Source: Dehalococcoidia bacterium UBA1332 (GTDB lineage: Bacteria > Chloroflexota > Dehalococcoidia > Lucifugimonadales > Lucifugimonadaceae). From it: a DNA stretch of 7,245 nucleotides. Each line of letters begins with the position of its first letter. The first letter of the stretch is position 1. A program made the position numbers and the translations under genes. The stretch covers positions 1-7,245 of the forward strand of contig DBSW01000099.1 in NCBI GenBank assembly GCA_002306745.1. The letters run 5' to 3'. Positions 1 through 6,044 of the stretch are shown one piece after another. A model generated the notes under the pieces. The model saw only the letters and a list, made by a program, of their open reading frames with translations. It ran no database searches and was not told where the DNA came from.

Positions 1-1
1 A

Positions 2-79
2 AAGAGAACAATACAGATTGTCGCTGGGTTAACTGCAATAATGATGATTGTTGCTCTTGTGATCCCATTATTTATTTAA
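2..79 (+). CDS. C-terminal tail of an unidentified membrane protein (partial)
   Basis: Reading from base 2, 25 codons run open to a TAA at 77-79. They encode a short basic start (KRTIQ) followed by about 20 almost uninterrupted hydrophobic residues ending in VALVIPLFI. That is the look of a single C-terminal transmembrane helix with a positively charged flank, or of a very small membrane protein. The other two forward frames give no comparable pattern: one is Cys/Asn/Asp-rich and the other stops within ten codons. The 5' end lies outside the window, so length and family are unknown and I do not assign a function. The stop is 65 bases before the amidase start on the same strand, so the two could be co-transcribed. 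Confidence is moderate because only a short piece is visible. Confidence 0.5.
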   Translation, partial: KRTIQIVAGLTAIMMIVALVIPLFI

Positions 80-90
80 TAAAGGCAAGT

Positions 91-113
91 CGCCACCATG
101 CATCCCTGTGGCG
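91..113 (+). terminator. Possible hairpin between the membrane-protein tail and the amidase gene
   Basis: CGCCAC at 91-96 is the exact reverse complement of GTGGCG at 108-113, giving a six-base-pair GC-rich stem with an 11-base loop. It begins 11 bases after the upstream stop codon, a usual place for a terminator. The bases that follow are CCCCAGAAGTTTATTATTG, so there is no clean T-run directly at the stem. A classical intrinsic terminator is therefore only weakly supported, and a leader structure for the amidase mRNA is the alternative. Confidence 0.3.
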
Positions 114-144
114 CCCCAGAAGTTTATTATTGATCTGAGAAATT

Positions 145-2580
145 ATGCGTATTAAACAAATATTTACTTCTGCGCTTACACTAATCGTTGTAGCTTCTGT
201 TCTTATTTTCAATGGTAATGAGTATGCGGATGCACAACCTATCAAGCAAATTGAATCCCGCATCCAAGCTATCAATATCTTCGGTCCGGATTTCAATGGC
301 GATGGGTTTGCAGATATTCCGGTAAGTGCACCTGGGTCATTCCATGGGGGACACACAGGAGCAGGTAGCGTCTCTGTGTTATACGGTCCCTACCTGAATT
401 CTTCTAAGAATCAAAGATTTCATCAAGGGAGCCCAGGGATTATAGGAGCAAATGAAAGAATGGATTATTGGGGAGAATCTTTATCTTATGGAGATTTCAA
501 CGCGGATGGATTTGATGATCTCGTTGTTGCTGCACCGAGAGAAGATATCGGGCAAACTGTCAATTCAGGGTCAGTTTGGATACTTTACGGTAGTGATTCA
601 GGTCTGAGATCAGAATCGTCTTGGGGTTTCAATCAAGCGTCATCTGGCATTCCTGGGGAAAATGAAGAAAATGATCTTTGGGGTACTTCGTTAGTTACAG
701 GCGACTTCAACGGAGATTCTTACGCTGATTTGGTAATTGGAGCTCCATATCAGGACGTTGATGAGTCAGTTGATGCAGGATCGATTTTGGTACTTTTTGG
801 AGGTTCAACAGGACTTAGCTCGTTAAATGCAATGGGATTCCACCAAGATACAGATGGTGTGCCAGGGGCTAACGAAATAGGAGATTTATGGGGAAGTTCT
901 TTAGCATCAGCTGATTTTAACGGGGATGGCTATGACGATGTGATTATAGGAGCGCCGGGAGAATCAATAGGTGTTATAGAAAATGCGGGAGCACTTACCG
1001 TAATGTTTGGTTCTGATCAAGGATTGAATGCAGATGGTTCTATTCTGTTTCACCAAGGCACTCCGGGCATACCTGGTGGGCCCGAAGAAGGTGATCACTG
1101 GGCAGAGACTCTAACAGCAGGTGATTTCGACGGGGATGGTTACTCTGACTTAGCAGTTGGAAACCCAGATGAAAGTATCGGCACCAAATCATTTACCGGG
1201 GCTGTGACTTTGTTGTATGGGTCTGAAGCTGGATTTAAAACAAGTGAATCTAAGTTATTTCATCAAGGAAGCCCAAAGATGGCAGGTGGAAATGAGCCAA
1301 ATGATAAGTGGGGTAGCGTATTGGAAGCTGGAGATTTTGACGGAGATGGGTTTCATGACCTAGCTATCGGGACACCTAATGAAAGCATTGGCTCAATTCT
1401 AGAAGCAGGGGCGGTCACCTTTGCATATGGCTCTAAAACTGGTCTTGACGGGCGCGGTTCGAGACTTTTTCACCAAAACACATCTCGTGTCCCAGGAGGA
1501 TCGGAATTTGCTGATCATTGGGGGGATTCAATAATGTCTGCCGACTTGAATGCTGATGGGAGATCAGATGTCCTCGTATCAAGCTCGGCTGAGTCAGTTG
1601 GTACAACTTATGATACTGGATTTATGGTTTTGCTTAAAGGCTCATATTCTGGAATCACATCATACGGGGCAAAAGGAATTCACCAGAATTCTTATAACAT
1701 CCCTGGCTCTAATAGAAACGGAGACTACTGGGGGAGGCTTGGAGCGGATAGCTGGGTTGACTCTTATAGGCCTCCCAAAGGAGTAGCTACTCCTTCAGGG
1801 GTAAACGTAATGCTGCTTTCAGATTTTGACGATGGACTTATTGTAAGAACACCCTGTGGCAAATCACGAGTAGTATCGTCGGGGTCCATACTTGAGAATA
1901 TAGACGTCGTTGTCGACCCCGGACATGGCGGAAGTGTAGATCCAGGAGCCGTTCAGAACGGGATTATTGAACGTGATATCAACCTTACGATTGCCAATGA
2001 ATTACTTACCGAATTATCGTCAAGGGCGATAAATGCCTTCAGCGTACGAACAGCCAACTATCACATACCTTTGTCTGTGAGAAGCGCATTTGCGGATCAG
2101 CTACAGGCACAGGCGATGGTTTCAATCCACCACAACTCACCCTCTGCACCTTCGTCTTCCAGCCCAGGAACTGAAAGTTATATCCAAAGTAATTCCCAAT
2201 CTTCTCTGCGACTAGGAAACTATGTTCAAAATGAAGTCTTTCAAACTTTAAGCAACTTTACAGAAGTTAATTGGGTTTCGCGAAGTGATGCGGGAGTTCT
2301 AAAGGTTCTTAATACCTCTGGACGGGATACCTACGGAATGTTGTCTAGGCCAAAGGTTCCGACAACTTTGGTTGAACTCGCGTACATCTCTAACACTTCC
2401 GAATCCAATTTGGTTAAAACCGACGACTATAAAGTAGCAGTGGCGTCTGCACTTGCTACTGCATTAGAAAATTATTTGAATCCAGCATCAGAGACAGAAC
2501 AATTTAGTTCCCGTAGTAGAACATTTAATGCCGGTGTAGCCCCTGGAGTGAGTCTTTGTTCAGACCCCACACTCGAGTGA
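145..2580 (+). CDS. Secreted FG-GAP propeller / N-acetylmuramoyl-L-alanine amidase (Amidase_3)
   Basis: Predicted exported peptidoglycan hydrolase that cleaves the amide bond between N-acetylmuramic acid and L-alanine. Residues 1-30 form a signal peptide: MRIKQ, a hydrophobic core, then a likely cleavage after ADA30. Residues 49-530 hold seven FG-GAP-type units with calcium-loop motifs of the DxNxDGxxD kind at D49, D117, D187, D257, D327, D397 and D467. After a linker, residues 587-777 are an Amidase_3 domain: VVDPGHGG with zinc ligand H594, E609 in IIERD, SIHHNS with H662, and catalytic E744 in LVELAYISN. All key residues are present, so the enzyme is probably active. The propeller may bind wall polymer, matrix or another protein; that is inference. 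The only two cysteines, C571 and C805, flank the amidase domain. The ATG at 145 has a weak GAGA four bases upstream and is the start that yields the signal peptide. Confidence 0.93.
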   Translation: MRIKQIFTSALTLIVVASVLIFNGNEYADAQPIKQIESRIQAINIFGPDFNGDGFADIPVSAPGSFHGGHTGAGSVSVLYGPYLNSSKNQRFHQGSPGIIGANERMDYWGESLSYGDFNADGFDDLVVAAPREDIGQTVNSGSVWILYGSDSGLRSESSWGFNQASSGIPGENEENDLWGTSLVTGDFNGDSYADLVIGAPYQDVDESVDAGSILVLFGGSTGLSSLNAMGFHQDTDGVPGANEIGDLWGSSLASADFNGDGYDDVIIGAPGESIGVIENAGALTVMFGSDQGLNADGSILFHQGTPGIPGGPEEGDHWAETLTAGDFDGDGYSDLAVGNPDESIGTKSFTGAVTLLYGSEAGFKTSESKLFHQGSPKMAGGNEPNDKWGSVLEAGDFDGDGFHDLAIGTPNESIGSILEAGAVTFAYGSKTGLDGRGSRLFHQNTSRVPGGSEFADHWGDSIMSADLNADGRSDVLVSSSAESVGTTYDTGFMVLLKGSYSGITSYGAKGIHQNSYNIPGSNRNGDYWGRLGADSWVDSYRPPKGVATPSGVNVMLLSDFDDGLIVRTPCGKSRVVSSGSILENIDVVVDPGHGGSVDPGAVQNGIIERDINLTIANELLTELSSRAINAFSVRTANYHIPLSVRSAFADQLQAQAMVSIHHNSPSAPSSSSPGTESYIQSNSQSSLRLGNYVQNEVFQTLSNFTEVNWVSRSDAGVLKVLNTSGRDTYGMLSRPKVPTTLVELAYISNTSESNLVKTDDYKVAVASALATALENYLNPASETEQFSSRSRTFNAGVAPGVSLCSDPTLE
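289..1734 (+). repeat. Seven-unit, 210-base protein-coding repeat (FG-GAP/WG propeller)
   Basis: This part of the amidase gene encodes tandem units. The Asp that opens the calcium loop recurs at residues 49, 117, 187, 257, 327, 397 and 467. After the first 68-residue step every step is exactly 70 residues (210 bases). A WG (once WA) motif recurs at residues 109, 179, 249, 319, 389, 459 and 529, and an F-H-Q-like motif at 92, 162, 232, 302, 372, 442 and 512, both with the same 70-residue period. The nucleotide sequence has diverged much more than the protein pattern, so the duplications look old and under selection. The first unit lacks its WG half and the last WG half lacks a calcium loop, which is what a circularly closed seven-bladed propeller would show. 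Confidence 0.9.
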
Positions 2581-2589
2581 GGCAGGGTC
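2563..2589 (+). terminator. Imperfect hairpin over the amidase stop codon, possible terminator
   Basis: GACCC at 2563-2567 pairs with GGGTC at 2585-2589. Inside it lies the 10-base palindrome CACTCGAGTG (2570-2579), which can fold as CAC/GTG around a TCGA loop. The structure includes the stop codon TGA at 2578-2580. It is followed by AAATGACTATTTCTTTC, which is T-rich but interrupted. The position suits termination between the amidase and the catabolic genes, but the internal loop makes the stem imperfect, so the call is weak. Confidence 0.35.
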
Positions 2590-2674
2590 AAATGACTATT
2601 TCTTTCATTCCGTTAGGTGTTAGAGGCCGGTATTGGTTCTAAAATGAATCCAGAAAAAAAGTTTGTACGTAGCG

Positions 2675-2681
2675 AAAGGGG
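2675..2681 (+). promoter_or_regulatory. Ribosome binding site deciding the SDR start
   Basis: AAAGGGG lies five bases before a GTG at 2687. An in-frame TTG at 2663 would add eight residues but is preceded only by an A-run without a Shine-Dalgarno. The GTG start also gives the compact N-terminus MELGLKGKRV that is usual for short-chain dehydrogenases. Confidence 0.65.
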
Positions 2682-2686
2682 CTTCA

Positions 2687-3448
2687 GTGGAACTAGGACT
2701 TAAGGGCAAGCGTGTCATTGTTCCAGCGTCAACCAAGGGAATTTTGCGGAGAGTAGTTGATCAGTTGATAGATGAAGGTTGTGACGTAGCTATTTGCTCA
2801 CGATCTGAAGAGACTGTTGCTAGGTCACTACGAGAGCTATCAGGTGGGAGAGGAACTGCAATTGGGCGCGCTTGTGATGTAAACGATAAAGATGACTATG
2901 AGGCTTGGCTTGAAGAAATGATTGAACAGCTCGGTGGGGTAGATATATTTATTCCCGGTGTTAGTGCCGGCGGTGGTGCAGACAGTGAACGAAATTGGTG
3001 GAAGAGTTTTGAAGTAGATGTTCTATCCACTGTTCGAGGATGTGAAGTGGTGATTCCCCACATGGAAGAATCGGGCGGTGGAGCAATTACCTTCATCACC
3101 ACGACGGCTTCTGTAGAAACCTTTGGAGGTCCACAAGCTTACAATGCGATGAAAGGGTCACTGCTAGTGTACGCAAAACAACTATCGCAAGAAGTAGGAA
3201 AATATGGTATTCGTGTAAATTGTGTTTCTCCTGGACCTGTTTATTTTGCGGGAGGCGTTTGGCAAATGTTAAAGGACACAATGGCAAAATGGTTTGCGAA
3301 AGTTGAAAAGGACCACCCTTTGGGGCGATTAGGTACTCCAGAAGAGGTATCTAACTGCATCTTATTTCTATCTAGCCCTGCAGCCAGCTGGGTTTCAGGT
3401 ACTAATCTAATAGTTGATGGCGGGTTTACTAAACGAGTTCAATTCTGA
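2687..3448 (+). CDS. Divergent short-chain dehydrogenase/reductase (SDR)
   Basis: A 253-residue cytoplasmic SDR, the usual length for classical members, predicted to oxidise or reduce an alcohol/ketone with NAD(P)(H). The Rossmann start is GKRVIVPASTKGILRR (residues 7-22). The canonical TGxxxGIG is altered to PASTKGIL, losing two of three glycines. The Asn-Asn-Ala-Gly position reads PGVSAGG (90-96). The active-site YxxxK is intact (Y152, K156). The residue aligned with catalytic Ser appears to be T139, with S142 near, and the tetrad Asn position appears to be D111. The C-terminal PGP motif (182-184) and the substrate-side ending VDGGFTKRVQF are typical of the family. R39 after the second strand would suit NADPH. 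The gene starts 106 bases after the amidase and ends 9 bases before the Rieske gene, so it is very likely co-transcribed with the latter. The family call is firm; the substrate is unknown and the altered motifs make catalytic competence uncertain. Confidence 0.88.
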   Translation: MELGLKGKRVIVPASTKGILRRVVDQLIDEGCDVAICSRSEETVARSLRELSGGRGTAIGRACDVNDKDDYEAWLEEMIEQLGGVDIFIPGVSAGGGADSERNWWKSFEVDVLSTVRGCEVVIPHMEESGGGAITFITTTASVETFGGPQAYNAMKGSLLVYAKQLSQEVGKYGIRVNCVSPGPVYFAGGVWQMLKDTMAKWFAKVEKDHPLGRLGTPEEVSNCILFLSSPAASWVSGTNLIVDGGFTKRVQF

Positions 3449-3457
3449 CGGTTAGCA

Positions 3458-4765
3458 ATGAAAGTTATTCGTAAAAACAAAATTATTCGAAGCGATCCGA
3501 AAGAAAACCCCAACGGCACGCCTTTAGAGAAAACACTTGACATTGACTTAGGTACTCAAATTATTCCTAAAGAACGCTACACAAGTAAGGAGTTCATGGA
3601 AAAGGAATGGGAGACTATATGGACTAAAGTGTGGCTATTAGGGTGCCGTGAAGATCAGATCCCAGACCCAGGTGACTATATTTGTACAAATATAGGTAGA
3701 GAATCGGTTTTGATAGTTCGTCAACGCGATGGAGGGTTCAAAGCATTTCATAACGTTTGTATGCATCGTGGAAATCGTTTAGCTGATGAAGGTTTGGGAC
3801 ATGCTGAGCCATTCGTCTGCGGGTATCATGGGTGGAAATATGATTCTGATGGGTCTTTTGCCGATATTCCTGATATTGAAACGTTCCCTCAAGGAAAACC
3901 ACCTTGTAATGGTTTATCAGAGCTGCCATGCGACACTTGGGCGTCATTTGTGTGGTTCAGTCTTAACGTGCAGGTCGAGCCTTTAGAGGAATATTTAGGT
4001 GAGTTGATCGGACACTTTGAGCCCTATCACTTCGAGCGAATGGCGATGACGCGATGGGTGACGGCTGAATGGGATTGTAATTGGAAGGCCTCCGTTGATG
4101 CTTTTGCTGAGTCGTATCATACGGCGCAAACGCACCCTCAGCTCCTGTGGTATCTAGAAGACCTTGACCTTCAAATTGATTTGTATGATAGGCATAGCCG
4201 TTACCTTGTTCCATTTGGTCTACTAAGTCCCAGGGTTGAGTCGGTAGGGGAAATACCCCCGCCTTTGAAAGCAATGTTGCATAGTGCTGGTATGGATCCA
4301 GCATCGTATGAGGGGTCAATGAACGATATTCGTGTTGCCGTGCAACAATACAAACGAGAAACGCAAATCGAGCAAGGTAAGGATTTCTCTGAATTGCATG
4401 ATGAGCAACTCACGGATGATTTCAATTATTTAGTGTTTCCTAATGTGACGACTAATACGCATTCTGACGATCTCATGCTATTCAGGCACCGACCGCATCC
4501 TGATGACCCTAATAAAATGTTTTTTGATATTTGGATGTTTGAGCTAATTCCTGAAGGGGAGGAGTGGCCGCCATTGCCGAAACATGATTTTCGCCCTGCG
4601 GGAAGTAGTCGTTCTTTGGGAATAGTAATTGATCAAGATGCATCAAATTTGGCAACGGTTCAGGAGGGAATGAACAGCGCTGGGTTCCCCGGTTTATGGT
4701 TATCTGATCAAGAACTTAGACTTCGGCATTTTCATAAGACTATTTCGGATTATGTAGGAGAGTAG
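3458..4765 (+). CDS. Rieske non-haem iron oxygenase, alpha (catalytic) subunit
   Basis: A 435-residue catalytic subunit of the ring-hydroxylating oxygenase family, which uses O2 and electrons from a ferredoxin or reductase to hydroxylate, dihydroxylate or demethylate a substrate. The N-terminal Rieske domain (about residues 55-175) has a complete [2Fe-2S] site: C101-M-H103 and C121-G-Y-H124. The catalytic domain has NWK at 208-210, the bridging D214, the iron ligands H221 and H226 in ESYHTAQTH, and D394 as the probable third ligand, in VIDQDASNLATVQEGM. All expected residues are present, so an active enzyme is predicted. The length suits single-subunit-type (alpha-only) members. No beta subunit, ferredoxin or reductase is encoded in the window. 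The start has no strong Shine-Dalgarno and lies 9 bases after the SDR stop in the same frame, suggesting translational coupling. The substrate cannot be told from the sequence; aromatic, steroid-like or betaine-type compounds are all possible for the family. Confidence 0.93.
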   Translation: MKVIRKNKIIRSDPKENPNGTPLEKTLDIDLGTQIIPKERYTSKEFMEKEWETIWTKVWLLGCREDQIPDPGDYICTNIGRESVLIVRQRDGGFKAFHNVCMHRGNRLADEGLGHAEPFVCGYHGWKYDSDGSFADIPDIETFPQGKPPCNGLSELPCDTWASFVWFSLNVQVEPLEEYLGELIGHFEPYHFERMAMTRWVTAEWDCNWKASVDAFAESYHTAQTHPQLLWYLEDLDLQIDLYDRHSRYLVPFGLLSPRVESVGEIPPPLKAMLHSAGMDPASYEGSMNDIRVAVQQYKRETQIEQGKDFSELHDEQLTDDFNYLVFPNVTTNTHSDDLMLFRHRPHPDDPNKMFFDIWMFELIPEGEEWPPLPKHDFRPAGSSRSLGIVIDQDASNLATVQEGMNSAGFPGLWLSDQELRLRHFHKTISDYVGE

Positions 4766-4767
4766 TC

Positions 4768-4827
4768 GTGGTCAATGCATCAATGGTAGATAATATAATC
4801 AAAATTAATTCTTTTGGAGAGTTTTGA
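4768..4827 (+). CDS. Possible 19-residue ORF coupled to the thiolase gene
   Basis: A GTG at 4768 is preceded, with five-base spacing, by GGAGAG at 4757-4762, which lies in the last codons of the Rieske gene. The frame reads MVNASMVDNIIKINSFGEF and stops at TGA 4825-4827, whose A is the first base of the thiolase ATG (TGATG). This arrangement is typical of translational coupling between genes. The peptide has no recognisable motif, and such a short frame can arise by chance. It might be a leader that keeps ribosomes moving into the thiolase gene, or nothing at all. Confidence 0.25.
   Translation: MVNASMVDNIIKINSFGEF
4794..4799 (+). promoter_or_regulatory. Candidate -10 element upstream of the thiolase
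   Basis: A perfect TATAAT lies 27 bases before the thiolase ATG in an AT-rich gap. The best -35-like match upstream is TGGTCA at 4769-4774 (four of six to TTGACA) with a long 19-base spacer. If used, the transcript would begin near 4806 and carry a short leader holding the thiolase ribosome binding site. AT-rich gaps produce such matches by chance, and sigma-factor preference of this organism is unknown. Confidence 0.3.
4816..4821 (+). promoter_or_regulatory. Ribosome binding site deciding the thiolase start
   Basis: GGAGAG is five bases before the ATG at 4827. A TTG at 4824, one codon upstream, is only two bases from it, too close for efficient initiation. The ATG is therefore chosen as the start. 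Confidence 0.75.
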
Positions 4828-6023
4828 TGATTAATAGTCGTGAAGTAGTCATTGTTGATGCGGTTCGTTCTGCTACTGCTAAGCCCAATAGTAGGCTTTC
4901 GCGATTCCACGTTACCGACCTACTCGGTAATGTGTTGCAATCCTTGTTTGAGAGAAACAACGTTGACCCTAATTCTGTTGATCACGTTGCAGGTGGTTGT
5001 ATAGCACAGGTTGGTGAACAGGCAAACAATGTCACTCGTACGGCTTGGCTTGCTGCTGGGCTTCCTCTGCATGTCGGGGCCTCGACGACATCTACGCAGT
5101 GTGGATCTGGTCAACATGCAAATACGTGGGCTCATTCTCTTATCGGGGCTGGTATGGCTGACATAGTTGTGGTTTGTGGTGTTGAATCCATGTCGCATGT
5201 TCCAATGGCATCCCAAATTCCTTTAGATGACAACGGGCATGCATACTTGGGTGAACGATACACAGATCGTTATAAGGAGATGTATGACCCAACGAATCAA
5301 CTTGAAGGTGCCGAACGAATCGCATCGAAATGGGATCTTACGCGCGAAGAACTAGATCGGTTCGGAGTGCGATCGCAAAATCGAGCCGCTGTTGCATGGA
5401 GTGAGGGACGCTTTGATGGTCAAATAATCCCATTTGATATTCATGGGGATGGTTCTGAAATGCACATTCAAGATGAGGGGCTTCGGGACACCACCTACGA
5501 GGCGCTAGCTAATCTCAAGCCAATTGCTGGGGTAGGGTACTTTTCGGAACCAGCACAATACCATACTGCAGGCACTGCTTCGCAACTAGCTGATGCCTCC
5601 TCGGCGTTGCTTGTCATGAGCAGAGAAAAAGCTGATGAATTAGGGTTAACGCCATTAGCGAGAATCGTCAGTTCGTGCCTCGTAGGGAGCGATCCGGCAT
5701 TGATGCTGACAGGGCCGATACCGGCAACACAAAAGTTGCTTGATGATACCGGTTACTCAACTGATGATATTGACATATTCGAAATCAACGAGGCTTTCGC
5801 TGCGGTGGTTCTGGCATGGGCGAAAGAAATGGAAATTGAAATGGATGATCGCGTAAACCCCAATGGAGGGGCTATCGCTATAGGGCATGCACTAGGATCA
5901 ACCGGTCCGCTATTAATTACGAAAACCGTTCATGAACTACACAGATCAAATGGAAAGCTTGGGTTGATTAGTATGTGCTGTGGCGGTGGTTTAGGAACCG
6001 GAACAATCATTGAACGACTGTAA
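4827..6023 (+). CDS. Thiolase (acetyl-CoA acetyltransferase / 3-ketoacyl-CoA thiolase)
   Basis: A 398-residue thiolase, the normal length of the family. It catalyses CoA-dependent cleavage of a 3-ketoacyl-CoA or the reverse condensation in the cytoplasm. The nucleophilic Cys is C92 in QCGSGQ. NEAFA is at 321-325, the catalytic His is H354 in GGAIAIGHALGSTG, and the second acid/base Cys is C384 in CCGGGLGTG. All catalytic residues are present. The segment GTASQLADASSA (249-260) matches the substrate-loop region, with Ala where a DGA-type glycine is more usual. Placed after the SDR and Rieske genes, it most likely serves a degradative route that ends in thiolytic chain or ring shortening, rather than butanoate or PHB synthesis; this is inference. 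The gap to the Rieske gene is 61 bases, with its own strong ribosome binding site and a possible promoter. It ends 21 bases from the convergent epimerase-like gene. Confidence 0.94.
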   Translation: MINSREVVIVDAVRSATAKPNSRLSRFHVTDLLGNVLQSLFERNNVDPNSVDHVAGGCIAQVGEQANNVTRTAWLAAGLPLHVGASTTSTQCGSGQHANTWAHSLIGAGMADIVVVCGVESMSHVPMASQIPLDDNGHAYLGERYTDRYKEMYDPTNQLEGAERIASKWDLTREELDRFGVRSQNRAAVAWSEGRFDGQIIPFDIHGDGSEMHIQDEGLRDTTYEALANLKPIAGVGYFSEPAQYHTAGTASQLADASSALLVMSREKADELGLTPLARIVSSCLVGSDPALMLTGPIPATQKLLDDTGYSTDDIDIFEINEAFAAVVLAWAKEMEIEMDDRVNPNGGAIAIGHALGSTGPLLITKTVHELHRSNGKLGLISMCCGGGLGTGTIIERL

Positions 6024-6044
6024 ACATGAGGCCGTGCTTGGGCT

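Noticed and set aside
51..80. TTGCTC and TTTAAT as a promoter for the amidase gene
   Set aside because: The -35 matches only three of six, and the site lies inside the end of the upstream coding frame.
72..356. 94-codon minus-strand ORF over the amidase start
   Set aside because: It overlaps the signal peptide and first repeat of a strongly supported gene, and its product shows no motif.
2640..2645. TAAAAT as a -10 box for the SDR-Rieske genes
   Set aside because: No acceptable -35 at normal spacing. The AT-rich stretch alone is not enough.
2644..2703. Short ATG-started frame (19 codons) overlapping the SDR start
   Set aside because: No Shine-Dalgarno before the ATG, wrong frame for the SDR and no motif. 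It overlaps the real start region.
3446..3460. SDR and Rieske genes in the same frame, separated by TGA and three codons, as a possible fusion by stop readthrough
   Set aside because: Same-frame adjacency has a one-in-three chance, both proteins are full length for their families, and there is no readthrough signal I can see.
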